DNA of 16,984 nucleotides from CAZIPZ01 sp964541075 (GTDB taxonomy: Bacteria; Acidobacteriota; Terriglobia; 20CM-2-55-15). Within the stretch, counting starts at the first letter, position 1. Each line of letters begins with the position of its first letter. This document shows positions 1-6,462 of this stretch, one piece after another. A program made the translations under genes and the position numbers. The notes under the pieces were generated by a model, which made no database searches, had not been told where the DNA came from, and was given only the letters and a program-made list of their open reading frames with translations. The stretch spans positions 1 to 16,984 of the forward strand of contig CAZIPZ010000083.1 of NCBI GenBank assembly GCA_964541075.1, given 5' to 3'.

Positions 1-87
1 TGGTATCCGGAACCTCGCTGTCCCTCCTGCCTTTCACCAAGTCAAGCCGCTTTCGTCCAACCTACCGTAAGGCGCCTGAAGAAAATA

Positions 88-117
88 TTAACAACGTCGC
101 GGAAACGTTGCTAAAAT
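88..117 (+). promoter_or_regulatory. Probable sigma-70-type promoter of the cytochrome gene
   Basis: TTAACA at 88-93 and TAAAAT at 112-117 each differ from the -35 and -10 consensus by one base and are separated by 18 bases. The expected transcription start is near 124, just before the Shine-Dalgarno of the cytochrome at 149. An inverted repeat, CAACGT at 92-97 and ACGTTG at 105-110, lies across the -35 edge and the spacer and could be an operator. The match was made by eye, and the use of a standard housekeeping sigma factor is assumed. Confidence 0.5.
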
Positions 118-138
118 CTTGGGCGCTATCAATCTGAA

Positions 139-144
139 AGGGGA
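139..144 (+). promoter_or_regulatory. Shine-Dalgarno that fixes the cytochrome start
   Basis: The purine run AGGGGA sits four bases before the ATG at 149. It selects that ATG over the in-frame TTG at 119, which would place ten residues in front of an otherwise normal signal peptide and would lie upstream of the expected transcription start. Confidence 0.65.
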
Positions 145-148
145 CTCT

Positions 149-517
149 ATGAAACGGTTAGTTGTTGTAATACTGGCTCTCGTCGTTATCGTGAGCATTT
201 CGGTTGGATTTGCTTCGGGGCAGGCGAAGTCAAGGATGAAAAACATTAAGGTCCTCACCGGTATGACGGACGGCCAAGTCTCACAGGAGATGAACAACTG
301 GAACAAGGCTCTGGGAGTCCAATGCGTCTATTGCCACGTGCAAGGCGACTTTGCATCCGATGAGAACCCCAAGAAGGCGACAGCCCGAGATATGGCGGCG
401 ATGCTGAAATCAGTAAATACTGATTTCATGAAAGGCGCAAAGAAGGTTAATTGCGCAGTCTGCCATCGTGGAGTGCAGGTTCCGGCCGATGGCGTTGTAG
501 CAGCCGCAGGCAAGTAA
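149..517 (+). CDS. Small periplasmic di-heme c-type cytochrome, reaction-centre cytochrome-like
   Basis: This 122-residue protein begins with a lysine/arginine start and a hydrophobic segment (about residues 4-22) that acts as a signal peptide or membrane anchor, so it should work in the periplasm. Two CxxCH heme sites are visible, CVYCH at 59-63 and CAVCH at 102-106. The pattern of a methionine-bearing helix followed by CxxCH (Met48 or Met39 before heme 1; Met82, Met85 or Met94 before heme 2) and the sequence LGVQCVYCH resemble half of the four-heme cytochrome subunit of purple-bacterial reaction centres. Such two-heme versions are common in Acidobacteriota without photosynthesis. The likely role is electron transfer to an unknown partner. 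The start at 149 is chosen for its Shine-Dalgarno and signal peptide. The gene is monocistronic by context: it has its own promoter upstream and hairpins downstream. The fold assignment is from motif memory, not a search. Confidence 0.85.
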   Translation: MKRLVVVILALVVIVSISVGFASGQAKSRMKNIKVLTGMTDGQVSQEMNNWNKALGVQCVYCHVQGDFASDENPKKATARDMAAMLKSVNTDFMKGAKKVNCAVCHRGVQVPADGVVAAAGK

Positions 518-530
518 TACCGCGATCAAG

Positions 531-562
531 ACGATCGATAGCCTTAGCGGGTTATCGATCGT
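531..562 (+). terminator. Hairpin after the cytochrome gene, possible terminator
   Basis: A perfect 10-base inverted repeat (531-540 with 553-562) lies 13 bases after the stop codon. It can be extended inward by four pairs including G-U pairs, leaving the loop TAGC. What follows is pyrimidine-rich (570-583) but not a clean T run, so it may be a weak intrinsic terminator or an RNA-stabilising 3' end. Confidence 0.45.
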
Positions 563-581
563 TACGGCTCCTCCTTTCTTC

Positions 582-609
582 CTCCCGACTCGTGGGAGTC
601 TTCTTTTCG
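582..609 (+). terminator. Second short hairpin with T-rich tail
   Basis: CTCCC at 582-586 pairs with GGGAG at 594-598 across a seven-base loop and is followed by TCTTCTTTT at 599-607. This has the stem-then-T-tract arrangement of an intrinsic terminator, although the stem is short. It is the better terminator candidate of the two hairpins between the cytochrome and the MutS-like gene. Confidence 0.35.
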
Positions 610-676
610 ATCTCGCCTCAATCTCTGCAGTCCTGACCTATGAGCCCACACACTACAATGATGAAGAGGTCGCGCA

Positions 677-2461
677 GTGAGTAATCCATCCTTCGAATAC
701 GAACAGCGGTTGGCGAAGCGGTTGGAGCGCAAGGAGTACTACCAGTGGCTGGACAGATGGGTGGGAAATACGCGTCTCATTGTCGGACTCCTTTTTTTTG
801 CGACCCTTTGGCTCGCGCTGTGGATGGATCTATTCTCGGCTTGGGTCGCCGTAGCCCCTGTTGTGGGGTTCGTCGTCCTGATCGGCTGCCACGAGCATGT
901 CTATAAAATGGGGCGACGTGCTCAACGCTCCGTTGAGTTTTATCAACGCAATCTCGATCGCATCAATGATTGTTGGGTTGGGGCCGGGAATTTCGATTTT
1001 TCCTTCGGCGAGGAAGGGCATCTCTATTCGTCTGATCTCGATATATTCGGCAAAGGATCTTTATTTGAGTTACTTTGCTTCGCACGCACGCGAGCCGGTG
1101 AAGAGACGTTGGCAAGGTGGCTGACTCAACCAGCTTCCCGCGATGAGATTGTAAAGCGCCAAAGAGCTGTTGAAGAGCTTCGAAATAACATCGACTTGCG
1201 GGAAGACTTGGTCGTGTTGGGCCCGGAGCTACGCTCTGCTGTGAACCCACATCTGATGATGCGATGGGCTTCTGCTCCCGCTGTCCTTCGACCTGGTTTT
1301 GCGAGATTTGCGGCGCCTTTTATTACGGTCTTCACCTTGACATCCTTATTGGCGTGGGGATTCTTCAACGCAAGCGGATGGTTCGTGGTCACTGCTCTGT
1401 TGATTCATATGATGTTTGGCCAATATCACCGCAACCGCGTGCGAAGCGTGATTGCAGGGGTCGACGAGCCGGCGCGGGAACTGGCTGTTCTTTCGGTTGT
1501 TCTGGCCCGACTCGAGAGAGAACGGTTCGGTTCGGCGAAGCTTTGCGAACTCTACGCAGAATTGCAGGCAACAGGTCGGCCGCCTTCAAAACAAATTGCA
1601 AGACTGAAGCTGCTCGTTGAGCTTCTCCATTCTCGTCTGAACCAGATCTTTACACCCGTCTCCTACCTTTTGCTATGGGCCACGCAATTGACATTCGCCA
1701 TTGAGGCCTGGCGGCAACGATGCGGTCCGGCTCTCGGAAGGTGGCTCAACGCTGTCGGAGAACTCGAAGCTTTGTGTGCAATGGCCGGATACGCCCATCG
1801 TAATCCTGAAGATCCGTTTCCTGAGTTGGTGGAAGTGCCGGGGGTTCTGGAAGGAGAGGAACTGCGACATCCGCTGTTATCGCGTTCCAAGTGTGTCCCG
1901 AACAATGTTTACCTGGGAAATGGACTCCAGCTGCTCGTCGTGAGCGGGTCGAATATGTCGGGTAAAAGTACGCTGCTTCGCACCGTCGGCGTGAATGTGG
2001 TGCTCGCGCTGGCAGGCGCACCGGTTCGGGCCAAGCGTCTAAAGGTGTCCTTGTTCGCGATAGGAGCCACGTTGCGCGTTCAAGATTCACTTCAGGGAGG
2101 AACTTCTCGCTTTTACGCAGAGATCCGGAGGCTTCACGGGATCATGGAGCTGACTAACGTCCGCCCTTCGGTGTTGTTTCTGCTTGACGAGATTCTCCAT
2201 GGCACAAATTCACACGACCGAGCTATTGGCGCCGAAGCCGTAGTGCGCGGACTGATAGACCGTGGCGCCGTTGGTCTGGTCACTACACATGATTTGGCCC
2301 TCGCAAAGGTGGCTGAGGCGCTGGATCCGCGCGCTATCAACGTCCATTTTCAGGATCACCTGGAGAATGGTCAGATGATGTTCGACTACGTTCTTCACGC
2401 CGGCGTCGTCCAGAAAAGCAATGCGCTGGAACTCATGCGCGCCGTTGGCTTGAAGGTTTGA
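677..2461 (+). CDS. Membrane-anchored MutS-like ATPase (MutS core and ATPase domains only)
   Basis: This 594-residue protein carries a MutS-type ATPase. It has Walker A GSNMSGKST at 424-432, the conserved SLQGGTSRFYAE segment near 471-482, Walker B VLFLLDE at 499-505 and the TTHDL switch at 536-540. A MutS lever-type segment (DLDIFGKGSLFELL, then RQRAVEEL) spans about 120-190. The N-terminal mismatch-reading domain and its Phe-x-Glu motif are absent, so it is not canonical MutS. Instead there are hydrophobic stretches at about 33-49, 54-72, 213-230 and 233-248, enough for about four membrane helices. After Walker B the sequence reads ILHGTNS rather than the GRGTS of mismatch-repair MutS. It starts at GTG with AGAGGT six bases upstream. 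Homologues of this shape occur in Acidobacteriota and Bacteroidetes as MutS-related proteins of unknown role. A function in DNA repair should not be assumed. Confidence 0.85.
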   Translation: MSNPSFEYEQRLAKRLERKEYYQWLDRWVGNTRLIVGLLFFATLWLALWMDLFSAWVAVAPVVGFVVLIGCHEHVYKMGRRAQRSVEFYQRNLDRINDCWVGAGNFDFSFGEEGHLYSSDLDIFGKGSLFELLCFARTRAGEETLARWLTQPASRDEIVKRQRAVEELRNNIDLREDLVVLGPELRSAVNPHLMMRWASAPAVLRPGFARFAAPFITVFTLTSLLAWGFFNASGWFVVTALLIHMMFGQYHRNRVRSVIAGVDEPARELAVLSVVLARLERERFGSAKLCELYAELQATGRPPSKQIARLKLLVELLHSRLNQIFTPVSYLLLWATQLTFAIEAWRQRCGPALGRWLNAVGELEALCAMAGYAHRNPEDPFPELVEVPGVLEGEELRHPLLSRSKCVPNNVYLGNGLQLLVVSGSNMSGKSTLLRTVGVNVVLALAGAPVRAKRLKVSLFAIGATLRVQDSLQGGTSRFYAEIRRLHGIMELTNVRPSVLFLLDEILHGTNSHDRAIGAEAVVRGLIDRGAVGLVTTHDLALAKVAEALDPRAINVHFQDHLENGQMMFDYVLHAGVVQKSNALELMRAVGLKV

Positions 2462-2476
2462 GGAGGCGAACTGTGT

Positions 2477-3922
2477 TTAGAGCACGAAGCCACGGGCTTT
2501 TTCGAAATGATGAGCGACTCTCAGCAGAAGTGCTTCCTGGAAGTGGTTTGCCATGAGCTGCAATCCGATTGGAAGCCCATCCGAGTTTTTCCCGCATGGG
2601 ATTGAAATACCAGGCAATCCGGACAGATTGCACGTAATTGTGAAAATATCCGAGAGGTACATTGAAAGGGGATCGGCCACTTTCTCTCCGATTTTGAAGG
2701 CGACGCTGGGTGCGGTCGGCGTCAGAACGACGTCCACACGTTCAAAAGCCTTTTGAAAGTCCTGAAGTATTAGGGTTCGAGCCTTCAAGGCTTTTAGATA
2801 GTATGCGTCATAGTAGCCAGCGCTCAACGCGTAGGTTCCAAGCAGAATCCTGCGCTTGATTTCCTTCCCAAAGCCCTCCATGCGGGTTCGACGGTACATC
2901 TCCTGCAAGCTGGAGGCTCCGGCTTCTCGGAAACCGTACCGGACGCCGTCGTACCGCGCTAGATTCGAGCTGGCCTCTGCAGTTGCGATCAGATAGTACG
3001 TTGCTATGGCATATTCGGTGTGGGGAAGGGTGATCTGTTCAATCTCGCAGCCGAGTCCCTCGAACATTTTGATTGACGCTTCGATCTTCGTCTTTACCTC
3101 AGGATCCATTCCGGGGACGAAGTATTCCGCCGGGACGCCGATACGCGTCTGTTTGATCGTCTGATCCAAGCCCTTCGTATATTCATCCACCGCGGCGTCG
3201 GCGGATGTCGAGTCATAGTGATCAAAGCCGGAGATCGTTTCGAGCACCTGTGCAGTTTCCCGAACCGTTTTGGAAAAGCAGCCAATTTGGTCCAGGGACG
3301 ACGCGAAAGCGACCAGGCCGTAGCGCGATACGCGGCCGTAAGTTGGTTTCAAACCGACGACGCCGCAAAACGACGCCGGTTGGCGAATCGAACCTCCGGT
3401 GTCTGATCCTAGAGCAATCAGCGCCATACCCGAAGCAACGCTTGCCGCCGAACCGCCGCTGGATCCGCCAGGAACCCGGGTGAGATCGTGGGGATTTCGA
3501 GTGACAAAGAACCCTGAATTCTCGGTCGAAGATCCCATCGCAAATTCGTCGAGATTGGTCTTACCGAGCACGATGGCGCCAGCCTGCCGCAGCCTTTCCA
3601 CAGCGGTTGCTGTATATGGTGGAATGTAGTTTTCAAGGATCTTCGAAGCGCAGGTCGTTGGTAAATCGCGGATCGTTATGTTGTCCTTAATTGCTACAGG
3701 CACGCCCGCTAGACGTTCCAGCGGTTCCCCCGCAGCGATCCGTGCATCGATACGGCGGGCGTCTTCCAAGGCACGTTCATGACAAACGGTAATGAAAGCC
3801 CGAACGTCCTTGTCCATTTCTTCGATCGTCTGCAGGGCATTTGTGACGACCTCAACTGCCGTGAGGTCTCTGTTCCGGTAGAGCGCCACCAGCTTTTCCG
3901 CCGTGATGTTCTTGAGATTCAT
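2477..3922 (-). CDS. gatA: Asp-tRNA(Asn)/Glu-tRNA(Gln) amidotransferase subunit A
   Basis: GatA releases ammonia from glutamine and passes it to GatB, which converts Glu-tRNA(Gln) or Asp-tRNA(Asn) to the amide form in the cytoplasm. The 481-residue protein is full length for the family. The amidase-signature triad is complete: Lys79 in VAIKDN, Ser154 in PGGSSGGS and Ser178 in DTGGS, the same numbering as in Staphylococcus aureus GatA. The downstream RQPASFCGVVGLKPTYGRVSRYG block is typical. Its ATG overlaps the gatC stop by four bases (ATGA), which implies translational coupling. It is the last gene of the long minus-strand unit and ends 15 bases from the convergent MutS-like gene. gatB is not in the window. 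Confidence 0.96.
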   Translation of the reverse strand: MNLKNITAEKLVALYRNRDLTAVEVVTNALQTIEEMDKDVRAFITVCHERALEDARRIDARIAAGEPLERLAGVPVAIKDNITIRDLPTTCASKILENYIPPYTATAVERLRQAGAIVLGKTNLDEFAMGSSTENSGFFVTRNPHDLTRVPGGSSGGSAASVASGMALIALGSDTGGSIRQPASFCGVVGLKPTYGRVSRYGLVAFASSLDQIGCFSKTVRETAQVLETISGFDHYDSTSADAAVDEYTKGLDQTIKQTRIGVPAEYFVPGMDPEVKTKIEASIKMFEGLGCEIEQITLPHTEYAIATYYLIATAEASSNLARYDGVRYGFREAGASSLQEMYRRTRMEGFGKEIKRRILLGTYALSAGYYDAYYLKALKARTLILQDFQKAFERVDVVLTPTAPSVAFKIGEKVADPLSMYLSDIFTITCNLSGLPGISIPCGKNSDGLPIGLQLMANHFQEALLLRVAHHFEKARGFVL

Positions 3923-4200
3923 CGCTCGGTTATGACTTTGGGCGTTTTGAAGAACTTCACAGTTTTTCCAGCGTCCGAACTGCCCGTGCGCGCGGAAACG
4001 CGATCATCGCGAACAGCGTGTCTCATGCTCGTCACGACTTGTGAAGTGGGTTCAATCCCGGCGACATTAAGCTGATTGAGCTGTTCGACATAATCCAGGA
4101 CCCTGCTGAGTTGCTCCGCCAGCTCCTTCTTTTCAGCCTCTGCGACATCGAGCATTCCTAATCTGGCGACATACTCAACGTCGGATTCGCTAATTTTCAT
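3919..4200 (-). CDS. gatC: Asp-tRNA(Asn)/Glu-tRNA(Gln) amidotransferase subunit C
   Basis: This 93-residue protein has the usual length and layout of GatC: an N-terminal helix with VEYVARLGML, a middle LSRVLDYVEQLNQLNVAGIEP segment, and a C-terminal tail with MRHAVRDDRV. GatC wraps around GatA and GatB and stabilises the amidotransferase. Its ATG lies inside the end of the DciA-like gene (11-base overlap), and its stop overlaps the gatA start by four bases, so all three are translated from one message. A weak GGAGA Shine-Dalgarno is about 13 bases upstream. Presence of gatCA suggests the organism makes Gln-tRNA and/or Asn-tRNA by transamidation. Confidence 0.93.
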   Translation of the reverse strand: MKISESDVEYVARLGMLDVAEAEKKELAEQLSRVLDYVEQLNQLNVAGIEPTSQVVTSMRHAVRDDRVSARTGSSDAGKTVKFFKTPKVITER

Positions 4201-4477
4201 GAGTGAATGCTATCTCCGTAATCCTAGGCGCGCCCCAAGGCTCATTCATCCTTGCGAGCAATTGTGGTTTCATTTTTAGCAGCTCTTTGCGCCACACTCG
4301 GTTCGGAACATTCACAATGACGCGTTCACCTTGAATTGCGACAATTGTGGTTGCGGATGCCAGCATTGGGCCCGCCAGCGCCGGCCAAAGTCTTTGAAGA
4401 AGGCTCAGATCTAGCTGCTCGTCCCAATTGGGTGACTTTCGAAAAGCGGCGATCAGGTGGCGAATGGCTGGATCCAT
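4190..4477 (-). CDS. DUF721 / DciA-like protein
   Basis: This 95-residue protein fits the DUF721 family. It has a tryptophan before the conserved core (LWPALAGPMLASATTIVAI), then a beta-rich part with GERVIVNVPNRVWRKELL, and ends in ITEIAF. Family members include DciA, the ancestral loader of the replicative helicase DnaB in bacteria lacking DnaC or DnaI. Whether this short form loads helicase is an inference, because many DUF721 proteins are longer and carry extra domains. It begins three bases after the stop of the beta-barrel gene and overlaps gatC by 11 bases. A TATAGT hexamer on the minus strand at 4487-4492 could be an internal -10, but no -35 matches. Confidence 0.72.
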   Translation of the reverse strand: MDPAIRHLIAAFRKSPNWDEQLDLSLLQRLWPALAGPMLASATTIVAIQGERVIVNVPNRVWRKELLKMKPQLLARMNEPWGAPRITEIAFTHEN

Positions 4478-4480
4478 GAT

Positions 4481-5698
4481 TCAGAAACTATACCTCACTA
4501 TGATCGATGCATTTGAGTTGCGACGGTACTGGCCCAAGAAATTCTCAATATCACCCCAAATCAATATTGTATTCAACGTTGCACGCCAGTGCTGCCCAAA
4601 CGCCTGTGAATATTCGACCTTCATCCAAGCGCCGTCCCCGTCTTGGCGGACTGCTCCTTCAACGGCAATATTTCGATTGGAGTCAATTGTGTAGCCCGCT
4701 CGCCCGAGCGCCGTCCTGGCCAATTCTCGATCCGGCGCAAACGTTTGAGGTTGAGTTCCGTTCCGTGTAGTCGTTTCACCGGCATAGCCGCCGACAAAAA
4801 ACCATTCTCCCGACTGCCGTTCAACCTGGATGACAAACAATGCATATGCGTCGGCTCTACTTTCATCTGAGCCGAAATGAGCGGCTTCTCCTTTTAATGT
4901 AAGCCAAGTAAGCGGAACCGCAACATCGCCTCCGACCATCGTCATTTGCGGATAGATTCGCTTCAGCGCAACTCGAAAGTTACCCGGCATCGGTTCATAC
5001 GATGTCTCGATCGATGGAAGATGGCTAGAGCCGCGGTATAAAGAAAACGCATATTCAACCATGCCTGTGCGGCTCCATCGAATTCCTCCCTGGGATCCGC
5101 CTGGAAAGGCTGCGCCGTCGTCCCGTATCGGAAGTTGGGGTGGAATACTGCTCCACCGCTGGTGATAAAGGGGTATACGGCTTGGTGTAAAGGTTGGCGT
5201 CCAAACGACGTCAACGGTATTTGCGCCCTTTTCAAGGGTGAGGCGCGCAGCCGTGATCGGAAGAAACTCATTGTCGATGACCGTCAGAAAGTCGCGTGGA
5301 GCGAAGCGATCCGTAGGCGTAAGAATGTCGGTCTTTCCCCAGCGAACAAACTGCTTGCCCAATTCCAGGGTCGCCGGACCCTTGCTGTACAGTGCTCCCA
5401 GTCTGCGTATGGCGAGTATAGGACGCTGCGGTTGTCGGTCGGACCACGAAGATGAAAACCGTCGTTCGACCTGCCGATGGCTATCCATTCGCACATCGAC
5501 CGACCCAGCCAACTGGAACTGGGTCGACGCCTTGAAAAAGCCTTCATAACGAAACAGTTCCTCACCAATAACTCTCGCCGGGTCGTTGGGCGCACCCTGT
5601 GGGTAGATGGTGATCCGGTTCTCGATGAACCCACGCTGAGTATAGTCGCCTGCATAGGAAAGCGCGGCCGCGGAAATTATTGCGATTAGGAGGCGCAT
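4481..5698 (-). CDS. Probable outer-membrane beta-barrel protein of an ABC/LolA-like export operon
   Basis: The 405-residue protein starts with a cleavable-looking signal peptide (MRLLIAIISAAALSYAG) and ends in IIVRYSF. The final aromatic residue and alternating hydrophobic pattern are the hallmark of an outer-membrane barrel. The body is rich in alternating short strands with aromatic and charged residues (for example ATLELGKQFVRWGKTDIL) and has no long hydrophobic helix. Family assignment is uncertain; it recalls DUF1302-like or porin-like proteins encoded next to LolA-like proteins and transporters. It overlaps the LolA-like gene by one base (TGATG), so it is translated with it. By position it would be the outer-membrane acceptor or exit of the system. 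It could also be an unrelated porin. Confidence 0.65.
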   Translation of the reverse strand: MRLLIAIISAAALSYAGDYTQRGFIENRITIYPQGAPNDPARVIGEELFRYEGFFKASTQFQLAGSVDVRMDSHRQVERRFSSSWSDRQPQRPILAIRRLGALYSKGPATLELGKQFVRWGKTDILTPTDRFAPRDFLTVIDNEFLPITAARLTLEKGANTVDVVWTPTFTPSRIPLYHQRWSSIPPQLPIRDDGAAFPGGSQGGIRWSRTGMVEYAFSLYRGSSHLPSIETSYEPMPGNFRVALKRIYPQMTMVGGDVAVPLTWLTLKGEAAHFGSDESRADAYALFVIQVERQSGEWFFVGGYAGETTTRNGTQPQTFAPDRELARTALGRAGYTIDSNRNIAVEGAVRQDGDGAWMKVEYSQAFGQHWRATLNTILIWGDIENFLGQYRRNSNASIIVRYSF

Positions 5699-6462
5699 CA
5701 GGATTCGCGTCGAAAGGCTTGAAGTGTAAAGTCTTCCTCCTTCATAGGCAGGTTGTACTGCAGTTTGTCGATCTTCAAAACCGTCCTGCTTTTTCGATTG
5801 AGGTCAAGCATCTCTATCTGGTGCGCTGTCCAATACCCTTGAACACTTCGAATGTCGGAATACTGGGCTCGGCGAACCAATTCCTGGCTCCTGTAGTTCT
5901 CAATCTGGGTCACTACATAGTTGTCTTTGCGTATCCAGACGAAGGAATGAGTATATTGAGAAACCTTAGTTTGCCTTGGCTTGCTTTCGATCTTCCAGCA
6001 TGTAGCTCCGCCAATCGATTCTTCGCCAATCAATCGGTAATTGAACTGAGCCGTGTCGCGTTCTTCGAGATCTTCAAAACTGAAATCTGTTCCAAAGAAA
6101 CGGGTCGCGCGATCTTGCAGTGCGATGCGGCGCTCTCGATTGATCGCGGGCGTCCACATCCATTGATCCGACGACCGATCCGGATGATTAATAACCAATA
6201 GCGCAACACCTTTGACTTCAGCGGGGGCGGTGAAACGAAGTTTCGATTTGCTGCTTCCGTGGGAACCGATTCGGTCGTAAACCCACCGCTTTTCGGCGAT
6301 CTTGCTCTTGGCATCGACCACCTGCAGCGTGCCTTCATATCTTTGCGAATCCGAATTGTTGCGGCGTTGCGCCTCCTCGACAATCCGGCGAGGATCATCC
6401 TGGCCGTGCAAGGCGAAAGCAGTCCCTAAATACAGTGGGAGAATAACCAAGAGTTTATTCAT
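5698..6462 (-). CDS. LolA-like outer-membrane lipoprotein-sorting family protein
   Basis: This 254-residue secreted protein has a signal peptide of about 20 residues ending near HGQ. The mature part looks like the LolA-fold family annotated as outer membrane lipoprotein-sorting protein (TP0789 type). Recognisable parts are RRIVEEAQRR near the start, the strand KSKLRFTAPAEVKGVALLVI, the segment QWMWTPAINRERRI, DFSFEDLEERD, and the C-terminal EDFTLQAF. These proteins form an open half-barrel that can bind acyl chains, so the likely role is a periplasmic carrier. It is encoded between the ABC permease (8-base overlap) and the beta-barrel gene (1-base overlap), which supports a shuttle between inner and outer membranes. 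The cargo is unknown, and this is not canonical LolA. Confidence 0.8.
   Translation of the reverse strand: MNKLLVILPLYLGTAFALHGQDDPRRIVEEAQRRNNSDSQRYEGTLQVVDAKSKIAEKRWVYDRIGSHGSSKSKLRFTAPAEVKGVALLVINHPDRSSDQWMWTPAINRERRIALQDRATRFFGTDFSFEDLEERDTAQFNYRLIGEESIGGATCWKIESKPRQTKVSQYTHSFVWIRKDNYVVTQIENYRSQELVRRAQYSDIRSVQGYWTAHQIEMLDLNRKSRTVLKIDKLQYNLPMKEEDFTLQAFRRES

Noticed and set aside
1..114. Open frame from the left edge ending in TAA at 112-114, containing Cys-Pro-Ser-Cys
   Set aside because: Only 37 codons, no recognisable family, and it overlaps the probable promoter; it cannot be told from chance without upstream sequence.
658..684. Eight-codon reading frame starting ATGATG overlapping the GTG start of the MutS-like gene
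   Set aside because: It could be a leader peptide, but it is very short, has no visible ribosome site of its own, and its AGAGGT is better explained as the Shine-Dalgarno of the main gene.
5680..6201. 173-residue plus-strand open frame opposite the LolA-like gene
   Set aside because: The minus-strand gene has a signal peptide, family pattern and operon overlaps; the plus frame has none of these.
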